DNA from: Tessaracoccus sp. SD287
GTDB lineage: Bacteria; Actinomycetota; Actinomycetes; Propionibacteriales; Propionibacteriaceae
NCBI RefSeq assembly: GCF_017355265.1
Contig: NZ_JADIJQ010000027.1
Location: 1 to 44,495, forward strand
Length of the DNA: 44,495 nucleotides
Direction of reading: 5' to 3'
The notes under the pieces were generated by a model. The model ran no database searches. It worked only from the letters and a program-made list of their open reading frames with translations, and was not told the origin of the DNA. The translations under genes were made by a program, and so were the position numbers. Below are positions 17,503 to 25,861 of this stretch, piece after piece. Every line of letters starts with the position of its first letter. Position 1 is the first letter of the stretch.

Positions 17503-17508
17503 TAGGCT
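17503..17508 (+). promoter_or_regulatory. -10 box of wbpA
   Basis: TAGGCT lies 35 nt before ATG 17544, which has an AAGGAG ribosome site (17532-17537). The palindrome at 17405-17474 lies just upstream. Confidence 0.5.
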
Positions 17509-17543
17509 GAGTTCGCTCATACCACCCGCACAAGGAGTGCCGA

Positions 17544-18848
17544 ATGAAGATCGCTGTTGTCGCCCTGGGCAAGATCGGCCTGCCACTGGCTGTGCAGTTT
17601 GCCGACAAGGGCCATGAGGTCATCGGCATCGACGTCCAGCAGACGGTCGTCGACACGGTCAACGCCGGCAATCAGCCCTTCCCCGGCGAGGCACACCTGC
17701 AGCAGAAGCTGTCCGAGTTGGTGCCCGCCGGCAAGCTGCGCGCCACGACGGACTACGCCGAGGCCATTCCCGGGGTGGACGCCATCGTCATCGTGGTGCC
17801 GCTGTTCGTCAACGACGAGACCTGGCAGCCCGACTTCGGCTGGATGGAGGCCGCGACCCGCAGCTTCAGTGAGCACATCACCCCCGGCACCCTGGTCAGC
17901 TACGAGACCACCCTGCCGGTCGGCACCACCCGCAACCGCTGGAAGCCGATGATCGAAGAGATCTCGGGGCTGAGCGAGGGCACCGACTTCCACCTGATCT
18001 TCAGCCCCGAGCGGGTGCTCACCGGCCGGGTGTTCGAGGACCTGCGCAAGTACCCGAAGCTGGTCGGTGGCCTCTCGGATGAGGGCGCCGCCAAGGGCGT
18101 GGAGTTCTACCAGCAGGTGCTGGACTTCGACGAACGCCCCGACCTGGCCCCCCGGACCAACGGCGTGTGGGACCTTGGCAGCGCCGAGGCAGCTGAGATG
18201 GCCAAGCTCGCCGAGACCACCTACCGCGACGTCAACATCGGGCTGGCCAACCAGTTCGGCAAGTTCGCCGAGAAGAACGGCATCGACGTCTTCAAGGTGA
18301 TCGAGGCCTCCAACAGCCAGCCCTTCAGTCACATCCACCGTCCCGGCATCGCCGTCGGTGGCCACTGCATCCCGGTCTACCCGCGGCTGTACCTGTACAC
18401 CGACCCGGACGCCACCATCGTGCGCACCGCCCGCGAGGCGAACATGACCATGCCCGAGCACACCATCAGCAAGCTCGAGGACGGCTTCGGCGGTGACCTG
18501 GCCGGCAAGCGTGTCGTCGTGCTGGGAGCCTCGTACCGCGGCAAGGTCAAGGAGACCGCCTTCTCGGGCGTCTTCCCCGCCGTCGCAGCGCTGGTGGCCC
18601 GTGGCGCCGAGACCCTGGTGCACGACCCCATGTTCACCGCCGAGGAGCTCGCCACGTTCGGTTTCACCGCCTACGAGATGGGCCAGCCCGTCGACGGCGC
18701 CGTCATCCAGGCCGATCACCCGGAGTACCAGGAACTGACGTCCGCGTCGCTTCCCGGCATCCAGGTGCTGGTCGACGGTCGCAACATGACCACCGCGGCC
18801 AACTGGCCCGGCGTCACCCGCTTCGTGATTGGCGACGGGCAGGCCTGA
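17544..18848 (+). CDS. wbpA: UDP-N-acetylglucosamine 6-dehydrogenase (WbpA/WecC-like)
   Basis: The 434-residue protein is a nucleotide-sugar dehydrogenase. Its N-terminal NAD site reads VVALGKIGLPLAVQF, where Ala replaces the first Gly of the usual motif. The catalytic cysteine is at about residue 275 in GGHCIPVYP, and a third UDP-binding domain begins near KRVVVLGASYRGKVKETA. The HCIP context is typical of UDP-HexNAc dehydrogenases rather than UDP-glucose dehydrogenase. In the wbp pathway this gives UDP-GlcNAcA, the substrate of WbpB. WecC (UDP-ManNAc) activity is the main alternative. It has its own promoter, apart from wbpD-E-B, and is followed closely by the DUF4031/HD gene. Confidence 0.85.
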   Translation: MKIAVVALGKIGLPLAVQFADKGHEVIGIDVQQTVVDTVNAGNQPFPGEAHLQQKLSELVPAGKLRATTDYAEAIPGVDAIVIVVPLFVNDETWQPDFGWMEAATRSFSEHITPGTLVSYETTLPVGTTRNRWKPMIEEISGLSEGTDFHLIFSPERVLTGRVFEDLRKYPKLVGGLSDEGAAKGVEFYQQVLDFDERPDLAPRTNGVWDLGSAEAAEMAKLAETTYRDVNIGLANQFGKFAEKNGIDVFKVIEASNSQPFSHIHRPGIAVGGHCIPVYPRLYLYTDPDATIVRTAREANMTMPEHTISKLEDGFGGDLAGKRVVVLGASYRGKVKETAFSGVFPAVAALVARGAETLVHDPMFTAEELATFGFTAYEMGQPVDGAVIQADHPEYQELTSASLPGIQVLVDGRNMTTAANWPGVTRFVIGDGQA

Positions 18849-18858
18849 GCAGCACCTG

Positions 18859-19740
18859 ATGATCCTGATCGACCCGCCGGTGTGGCCGGCGCACGGGACG
18901 GTGTTCAGCCATCTGGTGTCCGACACCTCCCTGTCCGAACTGCACGCCTTCGCGTCCTCCGCCGGGCTGCCCGAGCGGGCCTTCGACCATGATCATTACG
19001 ACGTCCCCCTGTCACGCCACGATGACCTGATCGCTCGTGGGGCAGCGCTGGTGCCGGCCTCGGAGTTGGTGCGTCGGCTGATCGCCTCCGGTCTGCGGAT
19101 GCGCACCTCCGAACGCACCCCCAAGCGCGGCGTGGCGCTGCAGCGGTTGGGGGAGTCCTGGCAGGCCCTGCTGCCCGGTCACGAGGCGCTCGGGGCCGAG
19201 TTGGTCGAACGCTGGACCGAACCGCACCGGTACTACCACGACGTCCGCCACCTGCACCAGGTGCTGCACGCGCTCGACCTGCTCGGGGCGGGCCCGGACG
19301 GCCGGCTGCTGCGGTTGGCGGCCTGGTTCCATGACGCGGTCTACCAGGGCAGCCCCGACGACGAGGAGCAGTCCGCCCAGCTCGCCGAGACACTGCTGGC
19401 CCGGGTGCTGCCCGTCGACGAGGTGGACGAGGTGGCCCGGTTGGTGCGGCTGACCCGCACCCACGACCCGCACCCCGACGACGCCAGCGGGGCGCACCTG
19501 GTCGATGCCGACCTGTCCATCCTGGGCCTGCGTCCCGGACGCTATGACGTCTACGTCCGTGATGTGCGCTCTGACTTCGCCCATGTGGACGATGACCAAT
19601 GGAGGCTGGGTCGGGTGCAGGTGCTCGACCATCTGCTGGGACTGGAGCCCCTGTTCCGCACCGAGGTAGGACAGGAGTTGTGGGCGCGGCAAGCCGCTGC
19701 GAACCTTCGGGCCGAACGGGAGCGCTGGCTGCTCCGTTGA
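18859..19740 (+). CDS. DUF4031 / HD-type phosphohydrolase-like fusion
   Basis: The 293-residue protein joins two domains. Residues 1-80 match DUF4031 (MILIDPPVWPAHGTVFSHLV, then FDHDHYDVPLSRHDDLIARGA). Residues about 115-290 resemble a predicted HD-type metal-dependent phosphohydrolase, with HYYHDVRHLHQVL-like spacing (RYYHDVRHLHQVL), AAWFHDAVY and VDADLSILG supplying His/Asp ligands. It lies 10 bp after wbpA and is probably co-transcribed. Substrate is unknown, and nothing ties it to polysaccharide synthesis except position. ATG 18859 is the start that matches the DUF4031 N-terminus. Confidence 0.75.
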   Translation: MILIDPPVWPAHGTVFSHLVSDTSLSELHAFASSAGLPERAFDHDHYDVPLSRHDDLIARGAALVPASELVRRLIASGLRMRTSERTPKRGVALQRLGESWQALLPGHEALGAELVERWTEPHRYYHDVRHLHQVLHALDLLGAGPDGRLLRLAAWFHDAVYQGSPDDEEQSAQLAETLLARVLPVDEVDEVARLVRLTRTHDPHPDDASGAHLVDADLSILGLRPGRYDVYVRDVRSDFAHVDDDQWRLGRVQVLDHLLGLEPLFRTEVGQELWARQAAANLRAERERWLLR

Positions 19741-19751
19741 GTGGTGTCGGT

Positions 19752-19771
19752 GCCGGCGGGACGTCGCCGGC
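19752..19771. terminator. Hairpin between convergent genes
   Basis: GCCGGCG and CGCCGGC form a perfect 7-bp stem with a 6-nt loop in the 40-bp gap between two convergent genes. There is no T run. Confidence 0.4.
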
Positions 19772-19780
19772 TCCGGATCG

Positions 19781-20998
19781 TCAGCCCTTCAGGGCAGCCA
19801 GGAAGGTTGCGGCCAGCTTGTCGTAGGCATGGTGCTCCCGGACGAAGGACGTCTCCTTGGCGCGGATCTCCACCCGCTGGGTGGCATCCAGGTTGACCAC
19901 CTCACGGATGGCGCGGGCAATGTCGACCGGGTCCTTCGCCCGCGCCGTCACCGAGCAGTCGGCGTAGCGCAGGGGAGTGTGCTCGGAGTCGAGGGCGTCG
20001 ATGATCGGCACCCCGGTCAGCATGTAGTCGAAGATCTTGTTGGCGCTGAACCCGTAACGGTAGAGCCGCGACTTCTCTGAGCCGATGTAGAGGCCGTCCA
20101 TGGCCGCCAGGGTGCTGTGCACGGCGGCCTTCGGGATCGAACCGGTGAAGTACACGTTGCCCAGGTCCAGTGAGGCGACCAGCGCCTCCAGGTCGGCCCG
20201 GTCCTTGCCGTCGCCGACGATGACCGCCGAGATGGGCTCCTGGCGCAGCTCGGCCATGGCCCTGACCAGGTCGTCCATGGCATTGGAGACCGACAGCCCA
20301 CCGGCGTACCCGATGACGTCGTGGCCGCTGGCCTGCAGCTTCTTCACCAATGCCAGCACCTGCTCGTCGCCGGCCGCATGCTCGCCGTCGAGCTGGACAC
20401 CGTTGGGGACGTTGACCACGCGGGTGTCGATGCCCAGGCTGCGGACGTGCTCCTCGGCGTTCGGCAGGATCGAGACGATCACGTCGGAGTTCTCGTAGGC
20501 GGAACGTTCCGCCCGGGCCATGGTGGCGATGAACGGGTGCCGGTCGGAGTAGCCCCCCAGTTCCTGGGGGGTCAGCGGCCACAGGTCGTGGATCTCGTGC
20601 ACCAGTCGGGCGCCGGTGAGCCTGGCCACCTTCTGGGCGAGGTAGGTGTCGAAGGGGTAGGTGGACGACGCGATCACCGCGTCCGGCAGGGTGGCGTGAG
20701 CGATCCGGGTGGCGTCGCGCAGACCCTTGCCGACGAACTCGGCCATGCTGACCACCCGCTGGGCGCCGTTGCCCTGGTAGGCGCGGGTCCGGATGAACCG
20801 GAACGGCACACCGTCGATGACCTGCACCTCACCGGTGCGTTCCACCGTCGGGTTGACCTTGCGTAAATGGCTGTAGGAACCGGCCAGGATCGTCGTCCGC
20901 ACCCCGAGCTTGGCCCATTCCTGGGCCATCAGGTGCGGCCGGAACTCCATGCCCAGCGTCGGTGAGCCCGCGTAGTGGTCGATGTAGAGAACGCGCAC
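19781..20998 (-). CDS. GT4 glycosyltransferase (WbuB-like)
   Basis: The 405-residue protein starts RVLYIDHYAGSPTLGMEFRPH and carries HEIHDLWPLTPQELGG, IGYAGGLSVSNAMDDLV and GFSANKIFDYMLTGVPII, a set typical of WbuB-like GT4 transferases. In known WbuB proteins the sugar is an N-acetyl-fucosamine type, but specificity here is only inferred. The equivalent of the second EX7E Glu falls in the KIFDYMLTG region, where Asp replaces Glu. GTG 20998 is chosen because a GGAGG site lies 5-10 nt upstream. It diverges from the small membrane protein at 21074. Confidence 0.83.
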   Translation of the reverse strand: MRVLYIDHYAGSPTLGMEFRPHLMAQEWAKLGVRTTILAGSYSHLRKVNPTVERTGEVQVIDGVPFRFIRTRAYQGNGAQRVVSMAEFVGKGLRDATRIAHATLPDAVIASSTYPFDTYLAQKVARLTGARLVHEIHDLWPLTPQELGGYSDRHPFIATMARAERSAYENSDVIVSILPNAEEHVRSLGIDTRVVNVPNGVQLDGEHAAGDEQVLALVKKLQASGHDVIGYAGGLSVSNAMDDLVRAMAELRQEPISAVIVGDGKDRADLEALVASLDLGNVYFTGSIPKAAVHSTLAAMDGLYIGSEKSRLYRYGFSANKIFDYMLTGVPIIDALDSEHTPLRYADCSVTARAKDPVDIARAIREVVNLDATQRVEIRAKETSFVREHHAYDKLAATFLAALKG

Positions 20999-21025
20999 AT
21001 TTCCTCCAGGGTTGGCTCACAGTCA

Positions 21026-21031
21026 CTCTAG
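21026..21031 (-). promoter_or_regulatory. -10 box of the WbuB-like gene
   Basis: TAGAGT on the minus strand lies 27 nt before GTG 20998, leaving room for the GGAGG ribosome site. A divergent -10 box lies at 21051-21056. Confidence 0.4.
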
Positions 21032-21050
21032 TGGGCACGGACCGTCAGTT

Positions 21051-21056
21051 ATCCTG
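21051..21056 (+). promoter_or_regulatory. -10 box of the DUF4230-like gene
   Basis: TATCCT lies 17 nt before ATG 21074; a GAGGGGG ribosome-like site follows it. Confidence 0.4.
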
Positions 21057-21073
21057 AGCGCGAGGGGGCAGTC

Positions 21074-21682
21074 ATGAAGGCATGGAAGATGGTCGCGGGG
21101 GCCCTGGTGCTCGCGCTCATGGCCGTGCTGGCGTTGGGATGGTCGGGACGACTGCCGCACTCCCTGGACCCGTTCGCGGACCCCAACGAGTCGAGCAACA
21201 CCCAGGTGGTCCACGCCGTGCAGCGGCAGGAGAAGGTGGTGTTGCTGAGCCTGGGCGTCCAGGGGCTGGCCGAGGAGAACACCCGCAGGACCATCCTGGG
21301 CAAGGACGTCCCCGGGACGGGCCGCACCATCTTCCTGCAGTACACCTACAAGGCCATGCTGGGCATCGACGGCAGCGACGTGACCGTGGAAGCGACCGGC
21401 GAGAACAGCTACCGGGTGATGATCCCGGAGTTCATCTTCATCGGGTCAAGCGAGCACACCTTCAAGACCGCGATCGAGGACAACGGCATCCTCAGCTGGG
21501 TCACCCCCGAGATCGACACCACCGCCATGATCGCCCGGATCCTCGACGACCAGGCCAAGGACAAGCACATCAACGACAACGTGTCCCTCTTGCAGGAGCA
21601 GGCACAATCTTTCTACGGCGGCATCATCAGGGCCGTCAGCCCCGAGGCCACCGTCGAGTTCAGATTCGTCACCGCCCGATAG
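21074..21682 (+). CDS. Membrane-anchored protein, possibly DUF4230
   Basis: The 202-residue protein has one N-terminal membrane segment (about residues 7-24, MVAGALVLALMAVLALGW) and an extracytoplasmic domain. The layout, with VVHAVQRQEKVVLLSLGVQG followed by a long beta-rich part and a C-terminal DNVSLLQEQAQSFYGGII helix, resembles DUF4230 proteins. I am unsure of the family. It stands between two glycosyltransferase genes on its own promoter, so it may be part of the surface locus, but no enzymatic motif is visible. Confidence 0.6.
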   Translation: MKAWKMVAGALVLALMAVLALGWSGRLPHSLDPFADPNESSNTQVVHAVQRQEKVVLLSLGVQGLAEENTRRTILGKDVPGTGRTIFLQYTYKAMLGIDGSDVTVEATGENSYRVMIPEFIFIGSSEHTFKTAIEDNGILSWVTPEIDTTAMIARILDDQAKDKHINDNVSLLQEQAQSFYGGIIRAVSPEATVEFRFVTAR

Positions 21683-21725
21683 GGTCACCCGCCGACCGCA
21701 GGGTCACCCTCGGGTGCTCGCCGCC

Positions 21726-21731
21726 TATAGT
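21726..21731 (+). promoter_or_regulatory. -10 box of glycosyltransferase 21740-22912
   Basis: TATAGT is 8 nt before GTG 21740 and 11 nt before ATG 21743, so the transcript is leaderless or nearly so. Two direct copies of GGGTCACCC lie upstream (about 21683 and 21701) and could be an operator. Confidence 0.4.
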
Positions 21732-21739
21732 GACATGCA

Positions 21740-22912
21740 GTGATGACCCAGCCCCAGCCCCCATCGGCCGCCACCCCGGCCCAGGACCTGCCCGAGCACG
21801 TGCAGGTCCTGCACCTGTCCACGGTGCACCACAGCCACGACAACCGGGTCCGCAACAAGGAGACCCTGGGACTGGCCCGGGCCGGCATCGACGTAGGGCT
21901 GGCCATCCAGTGCCCCACCGACGAGGCCCACGGCGCCTTCCCGGTCTACTCGCTGCCGCGGCCCCGCCAGCGCCTGGCCCGGCTCACCGGCAGCCAGTTC
22001 AAGGCCTGGCGGCTGCTGCGCCGCCTGCGGCCCGGTCTGGTCCACATCCATGACCCCGAGCTGGTGCCGATGGCCTGGCTGTGGGCCCGGACGCACGGTG
22101 CCCACACCATCTACGACGCCCACGAGGACCTGGTCAAGCAGATCGAGACCAAGCGCTACCTGCACCCCCAGCTGAAGCCGTTCGCCCGGATCGCCGCCAA
22201 GGTGTTGGTCGGCTGGGCCGACAGGGGCATGGATGCCATCGTCGCGGCCACCCCGGAGGTGGCCGCCGGCTTCACCAACTCCAATGTCACCGTGGTCCGC
22301 AACTATCCGTGGCTCTCGGACTTCGCCGCCGCCCCCCAGCCGGTTCCCGGCCGGATGGTCTATGTCGGTGACCTCACCGAGGAACGCCGACTGGGCCTGA
22401 TGATCGCGGCCACCCGACGGGTGCGGGAGCAGGTGCCCACCGCCCACCTGGTGCTGGCCGGCCGCGCCCGGGGCGAGGCCGCCGCGACCCTGCAACGCGA
22501 GGCCGACGGTGAGGTGATCCAGTACCTGGGGCTGCTGGAGCCCACCGGCATTCCGGCGGTCGTGGCCAGCGCCCAGCTGGGACTGATCCTGCTGGCACCG
22601 CTGCCGAACTACGTGAACAGCCTGCCCACCAAGCTCTTCGAGTACATGGCCGGCGGTGTGCCCTTCCTGGCCAGCGACTTCGAGGGATGGCGCACGATGT
22701 TCCCGGCCGGGGGACGATTCGTGGACTCCGAGAGCGAGGACGCCACGGTCGCCGCCATGGTCGACCTGCTGCAGGACCCGGACGGCTGCCGGCGTCTGGG
22801 GACGGCGGGGCGCGCCCACCTGGAGCAGCACTTCACCTTCGAGGAGCAGGCCGAGGCGCTGGTGGCGCTGACCCGCTCACTGCTGCCGTCCCCGGTCAGG
22901 ACCGCTGGCTGA
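21740..22912 (+). CDS. GT4-like glycosyltransferase
   Basis: The 390-residue GT-B protein has HLSTVHHSHDNRVRNKETLGLARAG near the N-terminus, IHDPELVPMAWLW and IYDAHEDLVKQI in the first domain, and NSLPTKLFEYMAGGVPFLASDFEGW in the donor domain with its conserved Glu. Such proteins transfer sugars in capsule and exopolysaccharide assembly. The start is GTG 21740 or ATG 21743. Its last 17 bp overlap the convergent dehydratase gene. Specificity is unknown. Confidence 0.83.
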   Translation: MMTQPQPPSAATPAQDLPEHVQVLHLSTVHHSHDNRVRNKETLGLARAGIDVGLAIQCPTDEAHGAFPVYSLPRPRQRLARLTGSQFKAWRLLRRLRPGLVHIHDPELVPMAWLWARTHGAHTIYDAHEDLVKQIETKRYLHPQLKPFARIAAKVLVGWADRGMDAIVAATPEVAAGFTNSNVTVVRNYPWLSDFAAAPQPVPGRMVYVGDLTEERRLGLMIAATRRVREQVPTAHLVLAGRARGEAAATLQREADGEVIQYLGLLEPTGIPAVVASAQLGLILLAPLPNYVNSLPTKLFEYMAGGVPFLASDFEGWRTMFPAGGRFVDSESEDATVAAMVDLLQDPDGCRRLGTAGRAHLEQHFTFEEQAEALVALTRSLLPSPVRTAG

Positions 22913-24758
22913 GCGGTTCACCCGACGCGTCGAGCCCGGCCTGGGCCAGGTTCTCCACCCGGGCGGCCTCGGCGTTCGACTGGGCCGTCAGCACGCCCAT
23001 GGCCGACGGGTCCGAGCCGTCCACGCCCTCGAGCCTGGCCGGGTCCAGTGCCGGCACGTGCACCCGCTCGATCATCGGGTGGGTGGTGGGTCGCGCCGCC
23101 TCGTCCCCGCTGAACAGCACCTCGTGCATCTTCTCGTTGGGGCGCAGACCGGTGAAGACGATCTTGATGTCCTTGCCGGACCGGGCGATCAGGCCCTTGG
23201 CCACGTCCAGGATCTTCACGGGCTCACCCATGTCCAGCACCAGCACGTCACCGGGCTCACCGATGGCACCGGCCTGGATGACCAGCTCGCAGGCCTCGGG
23301 GATGGTCATGAAGTAGCGGGTGATGTCGGGGTGGGTGACCGTGATCGGCCCGCCCTGCTCGATCTGGTTGGTGAAGGCGTGCAGCATCGAACCCCGCGAC
23401 CCCAGCACGTTGCCGAACCGCACGCTCAGGTAGGTGCGTCCGGTCTTCTGGGCGTAGAAGGCCGTCAGCTCCTCGGCGATGCGCTTGGTCTTGCCGAGCA
23501 CCGAGGTGGCGTCGGCGGCCTTGTCGGTGGACACGTTCACGAAGCGGGAGACCTCGTACTTCTCGGCCATCCGCAGCAGGTTCGCCGAACCCTCCACGTT
23601 GGTCTTCCAGCCCTCCAGCGGGTACTGCTCCAGCATCGGCAGGTGCTTCAGGGCGGCGGCGTGGAAGACGACGTCGGGACGATGTTGGGCGAAGACCTTG
23701 TCCAGGGCCGCCTCGTCGCGGATGTCGCACAACACCATGTTGGGGGTGTCCAGCAGGCCCTGCTTGTAGATCGACAGCTGGACGCCGTGCAGCAGCGACT
23801 CGTCGCGGTCGAGCATGACCAGTTCCTTGGGCCCGAACTTGTGCACCTGGCGGGCGATCTCCGAGCCGATCGAACCGCCGGCGCCGGTGACCAGCACCAC
23901 CCGTCCGCTGAGGTACCCGGCGATCTCGCTCAGGTCGGTCTTGATCTGCGAACGGCCCAGCAGGTCGGCGACGTCCAGCTGGTGGAGCTGGTTGAGCTGC
24001 ACCTGCCCGTTGATCAGCTCCCGGGTGTTCGGCATCACCAGCACCTTCATGCCCTGGGGCTCGGTGGCCTCGGACACGCGGCGCATCAGGTCACGCTTGG
24101 CAGTGGGGATCGCCACCACCACGGTCTGGACGCCGTGGCGTTGGGCCATCTTGACCAGGTCCTCGCCGGTGCCCAGCACCGGCGCGCCATTGATGCGCAG
24201 GTGACGCTTGTCGCGGTCGTCGTCGACGAAGCCCACGATGCGGTAGGGCGCGTCGGGGTCGTAGGCCAGCAGCCGGGACAGCTGCTGACCGGCGTTGCCA
24301 GCGCCGTAGACGATGATGTTGTCGGCCTTGTCACGGGTCGAGGAGTTGAGGGAACTGAAGATGGTGCGCACGACGAATCGGGCCGCCGTCATCAGCACGA
24401 CGGCGCCGAAGGGCACCAGCAGTGTCACCCCGCGCGGGTAGCCCGGCGGCGCGAAGAAGTAGAAGTAGCCCAGCAGTCCGGCACCAATGATGATGGTGAC
24501 CGCGGCAATGTTGACGGCCTCGTCGAAGCTGCCGACGGTGTGGCGGCCGCGGTAGAGCTTGGTGATGAAACCGATGACCACCTGCAGCAGCATCGCCACC
24601 ACGGCGTACTGGTAGATGACGGTGCGTTCGGCCGAGGTGAGGACGTGGAAGTTGTAGCGCTCGGCCACCATGAACGTGGTCGCCAGAGCCCAGGAGGCCA
24701 TGTCCCACGCTGCGAGTCCGGCGCGCATGAGACTCGTCCGCGCAGAAGGTCGTGCCAT
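22896..24758 (-). CDS. Membrane NDP-sugar dehydratase (WbpM/PglF/CapD family)
   Basis: The 620-residue protein has four membrane segments in the first 135 residues. A first Rossmann unit (IIVYGAGNAGQQLSRLL) forms the regulatory/CoA-binding-like domain, and a second (VVLVTGAGGSIGSEIARQ) forms the catalytic SDR domain. HAAALKHLPMLEQ and VSTDKAADATSVLGKTKRIAEE follow. Relatives such as WbpM and PglF convert UDP-GlcNAc to the 4-keto-6-deoxy sugar for QuiNAc, FucNAc or bacillosamine synthesis. In them the SDR tyrosine is Met (VMGxxKR); here the position is Leu (VLGKTKR). A GGAAGAGG site precedes ATG 24758. No downstream aminotransferase or reductase for this sugar is seen beyond WbpE. Confidence 0.87.
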   Translation of the reverse strand: MARPSARTSLMRAGLAAWDMASWALATTFMVAERYNFHVLTSAERTVIYQYAVVAMLLQVVIGFITKLYRGRHTVGSFDEAVNIAAVTIIIGAGLLGYFYFFAPPGYPRGVTLLVPFGAVVLMTAARFVVRTIFSSLNSSTRDKADNIIVYGAGNAGQQLSRLLAYDPDAPYRIVGFVDDDRDKRHLRINGAPVLGTGEDLVKMAQRHGVQTVVVAIPTAKRDLMRRVSEATEPQGMKVLVMPNTRELINGQVQLNQLHQLDVADLLGRSQIKTDLSEIAGYLSGRVVLVTGAGGSIGSEIARQVHKFGPKELVMLDRDESLLHGVQLSIYKQGLLDTPNMVLCDIRDEAALDKVFAQHRPDVVFHAAALKHLPMLEQYPLEGWKTNVEGSANLLRMAEKYEVSRFVNVSTDKAADATSVLGKTKRIAEELTAFYAQKTGRTYLSVRFGNVLGSRGSMLHAFTNQIEQGGPITVTHPDITRYFMTIPEACELVIQAGAIGEPGDVLVLDMGEPVKILDVAKGLIARSGKDIKIVFTGLRPNEKMHEVLFSGDEAARPTTHPMIERVHVPALDPARLEGVDGSDPSAMGVLTAQSNAEAARVENLAQAGLDASGEPLSQRS

Positions 24759-24799
24759 GGGCTGCCTCTTCCTGAAGACTGGGGGCCAGAACTCACGGC

Positions 24800-24805
24800 A
24801 TTCTA
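24800..24805 (-). promoter_or_regulatory. -10 box of the WbpM-like gene
   Basis: TAGAAT on the minus strand lies 41 nt before ATG 24758, giving a leader with a GGAAGAGG ribosome site. Confidence 0.5.
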
Positions 24806-24823
24806 CCGTGCTGGCGCCGGGGA

Positions 24824-25861
24824 CTAGTTGTCGTCGATGACCTGGTCGACGGTCGCGGTGGTCAGTCGCAGTTCGACGGGCACCTCGTCACCGAGGGCCA
24901 CGCTCCCGGCCCCGGGCAGGAAGACCAGGCTGGACTGCATGTGCGGCGGCTCGACGAACATCCGTTTGCGGCCGGCGATGGTGTAGGGGCTCAGCGCGTG
25001 ACCCGACGCGTCCAGGGCGCCGGAGGCCACCGTCACCAGCCGCTGCCGCAGGGTCGCGGCCGCGGTGGGGGCACTGAGGGCCACACCGTTGGCGGTGCCA
25101 CCGGAGACGACGACCACCCAACCGTCCTTGGGGGCGCGACGCTGCCAGTAACCGATGTGCTGCCCGCGCCGGACGGGGTGCACATCCAGCACCCGGGCGG
25201 TGATGCGGCGACTGTCGGGGGCACCGAGCCACAGCGGGGTGCCCATTCGCAGCCGGGACTCGACGTTGAGTTCGGCGCGCAGCCGGGTGTAGTCGGCCGG
25301 CGGCAGGTGGCTGAGCCAGACCGGCGCCCCGATCGTGGCGGTGGCGGCCTGGGCCAGGTCGCGGGCCTCGGCGAGCAGGTCGGCGCCCCGCATCGGCAGG
25401 TGGATCGTCCAGCCCTCGAACTGCAGGTCGTGGGTCAGGCCGCGCAGCTTGGTCAGGTCGCGACGGGCCAGGCCGTGGCGGCACATGGAGGTGAGCAGTT
25501 CGCACAGGATGCGCGCCTGCGGTGCCCGGGTGCCGATGTCGGCCAGGTCGTCGAGGCGGCTGACGGTGGTGATCACCAGCGGGTCAGCCAACAGGTCGAC
25601 GGCGACGGGGTCGTGGCGTGACCAGGGGGTCAGCACCACGATGTCACGGTCCCAGCCGCCGGCGCGCACCTCGGCCACCTCCGCGGAGGTGCCGACGGCG
25701 AGCGTGTCCAGGTCGAGCAGCAGGGCCTCGGCGGCCAGCCTGCGCAGGCCGAAGCCGTAGCCATTGCCCTTGGCCACGGGGACCAGCCCGGGGACGTCGT
25801 GGCGGACGGTCTGCAGGTGCTCGCGCCAGGCGCGGGTGTCCAGGTGCAGGGTGAGGCTCAT
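24824..25861 (-). CDS. Alanine racemase-like PLP protein, probably not a classical racemase
   Basis: The 345-residue protein has the fold-type III PLP site with the Schiff-base lysine in LVPVAKGNGYGFG (about residue 31), corresponding to VVKANAYGHG of alanine racemase. In true racemases the C-terminal domain supplies a second catalytic residue, Tyr in GYADGYPR. Here the aligned stretch reads VVVVSGGTANGVAL, so that Tyr seems lost. ATG 25861 shares its A with the stop of the upstream FemAB gene (TGATG), so the two are made together. A role in supplying or sensing an amino acid for the peptidoglycan bridge is plausible but inferred. Racemisation with another base is also possible. Confidence 0.75.
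   Translation of the reverse strand: MSLTLHLDTRAWREHLQTVRHDVPGLVPVAKGNGYGFGLRRLAAEALLLDLDTLAVGTSAEVAEVRAGGWDRDIVVLTPWSRHDPVAVDLLADPLVITTVSRLDDLADIGTRAPQARILCELLTSMCRHGLARRDLTKLRGLTHDLQFEGWTIHLPMRGADLLAEARDLAQAATATIGAPVWLSHLPPADYTRLRAELNVESRLRMGTPLWLGAPDSRRITARVLDVHPVRRGQHIGYWQRRAPKDGWVVVVSGGTANGVALSAPTAAATLRQRLVTVASGALDASGHALSPYTIAGRKRMFVEPPHMQSSLVFLPGAGSVALGDEVPVELRLTTATVDQVIDDN

Noticed and set aside
23058..24827. A 589-codon open frame on the plus strand
   Set aside because: It is antisense to the WbpM-like dehydratase and shows only Val/Gly/His-rich shadow sequence.
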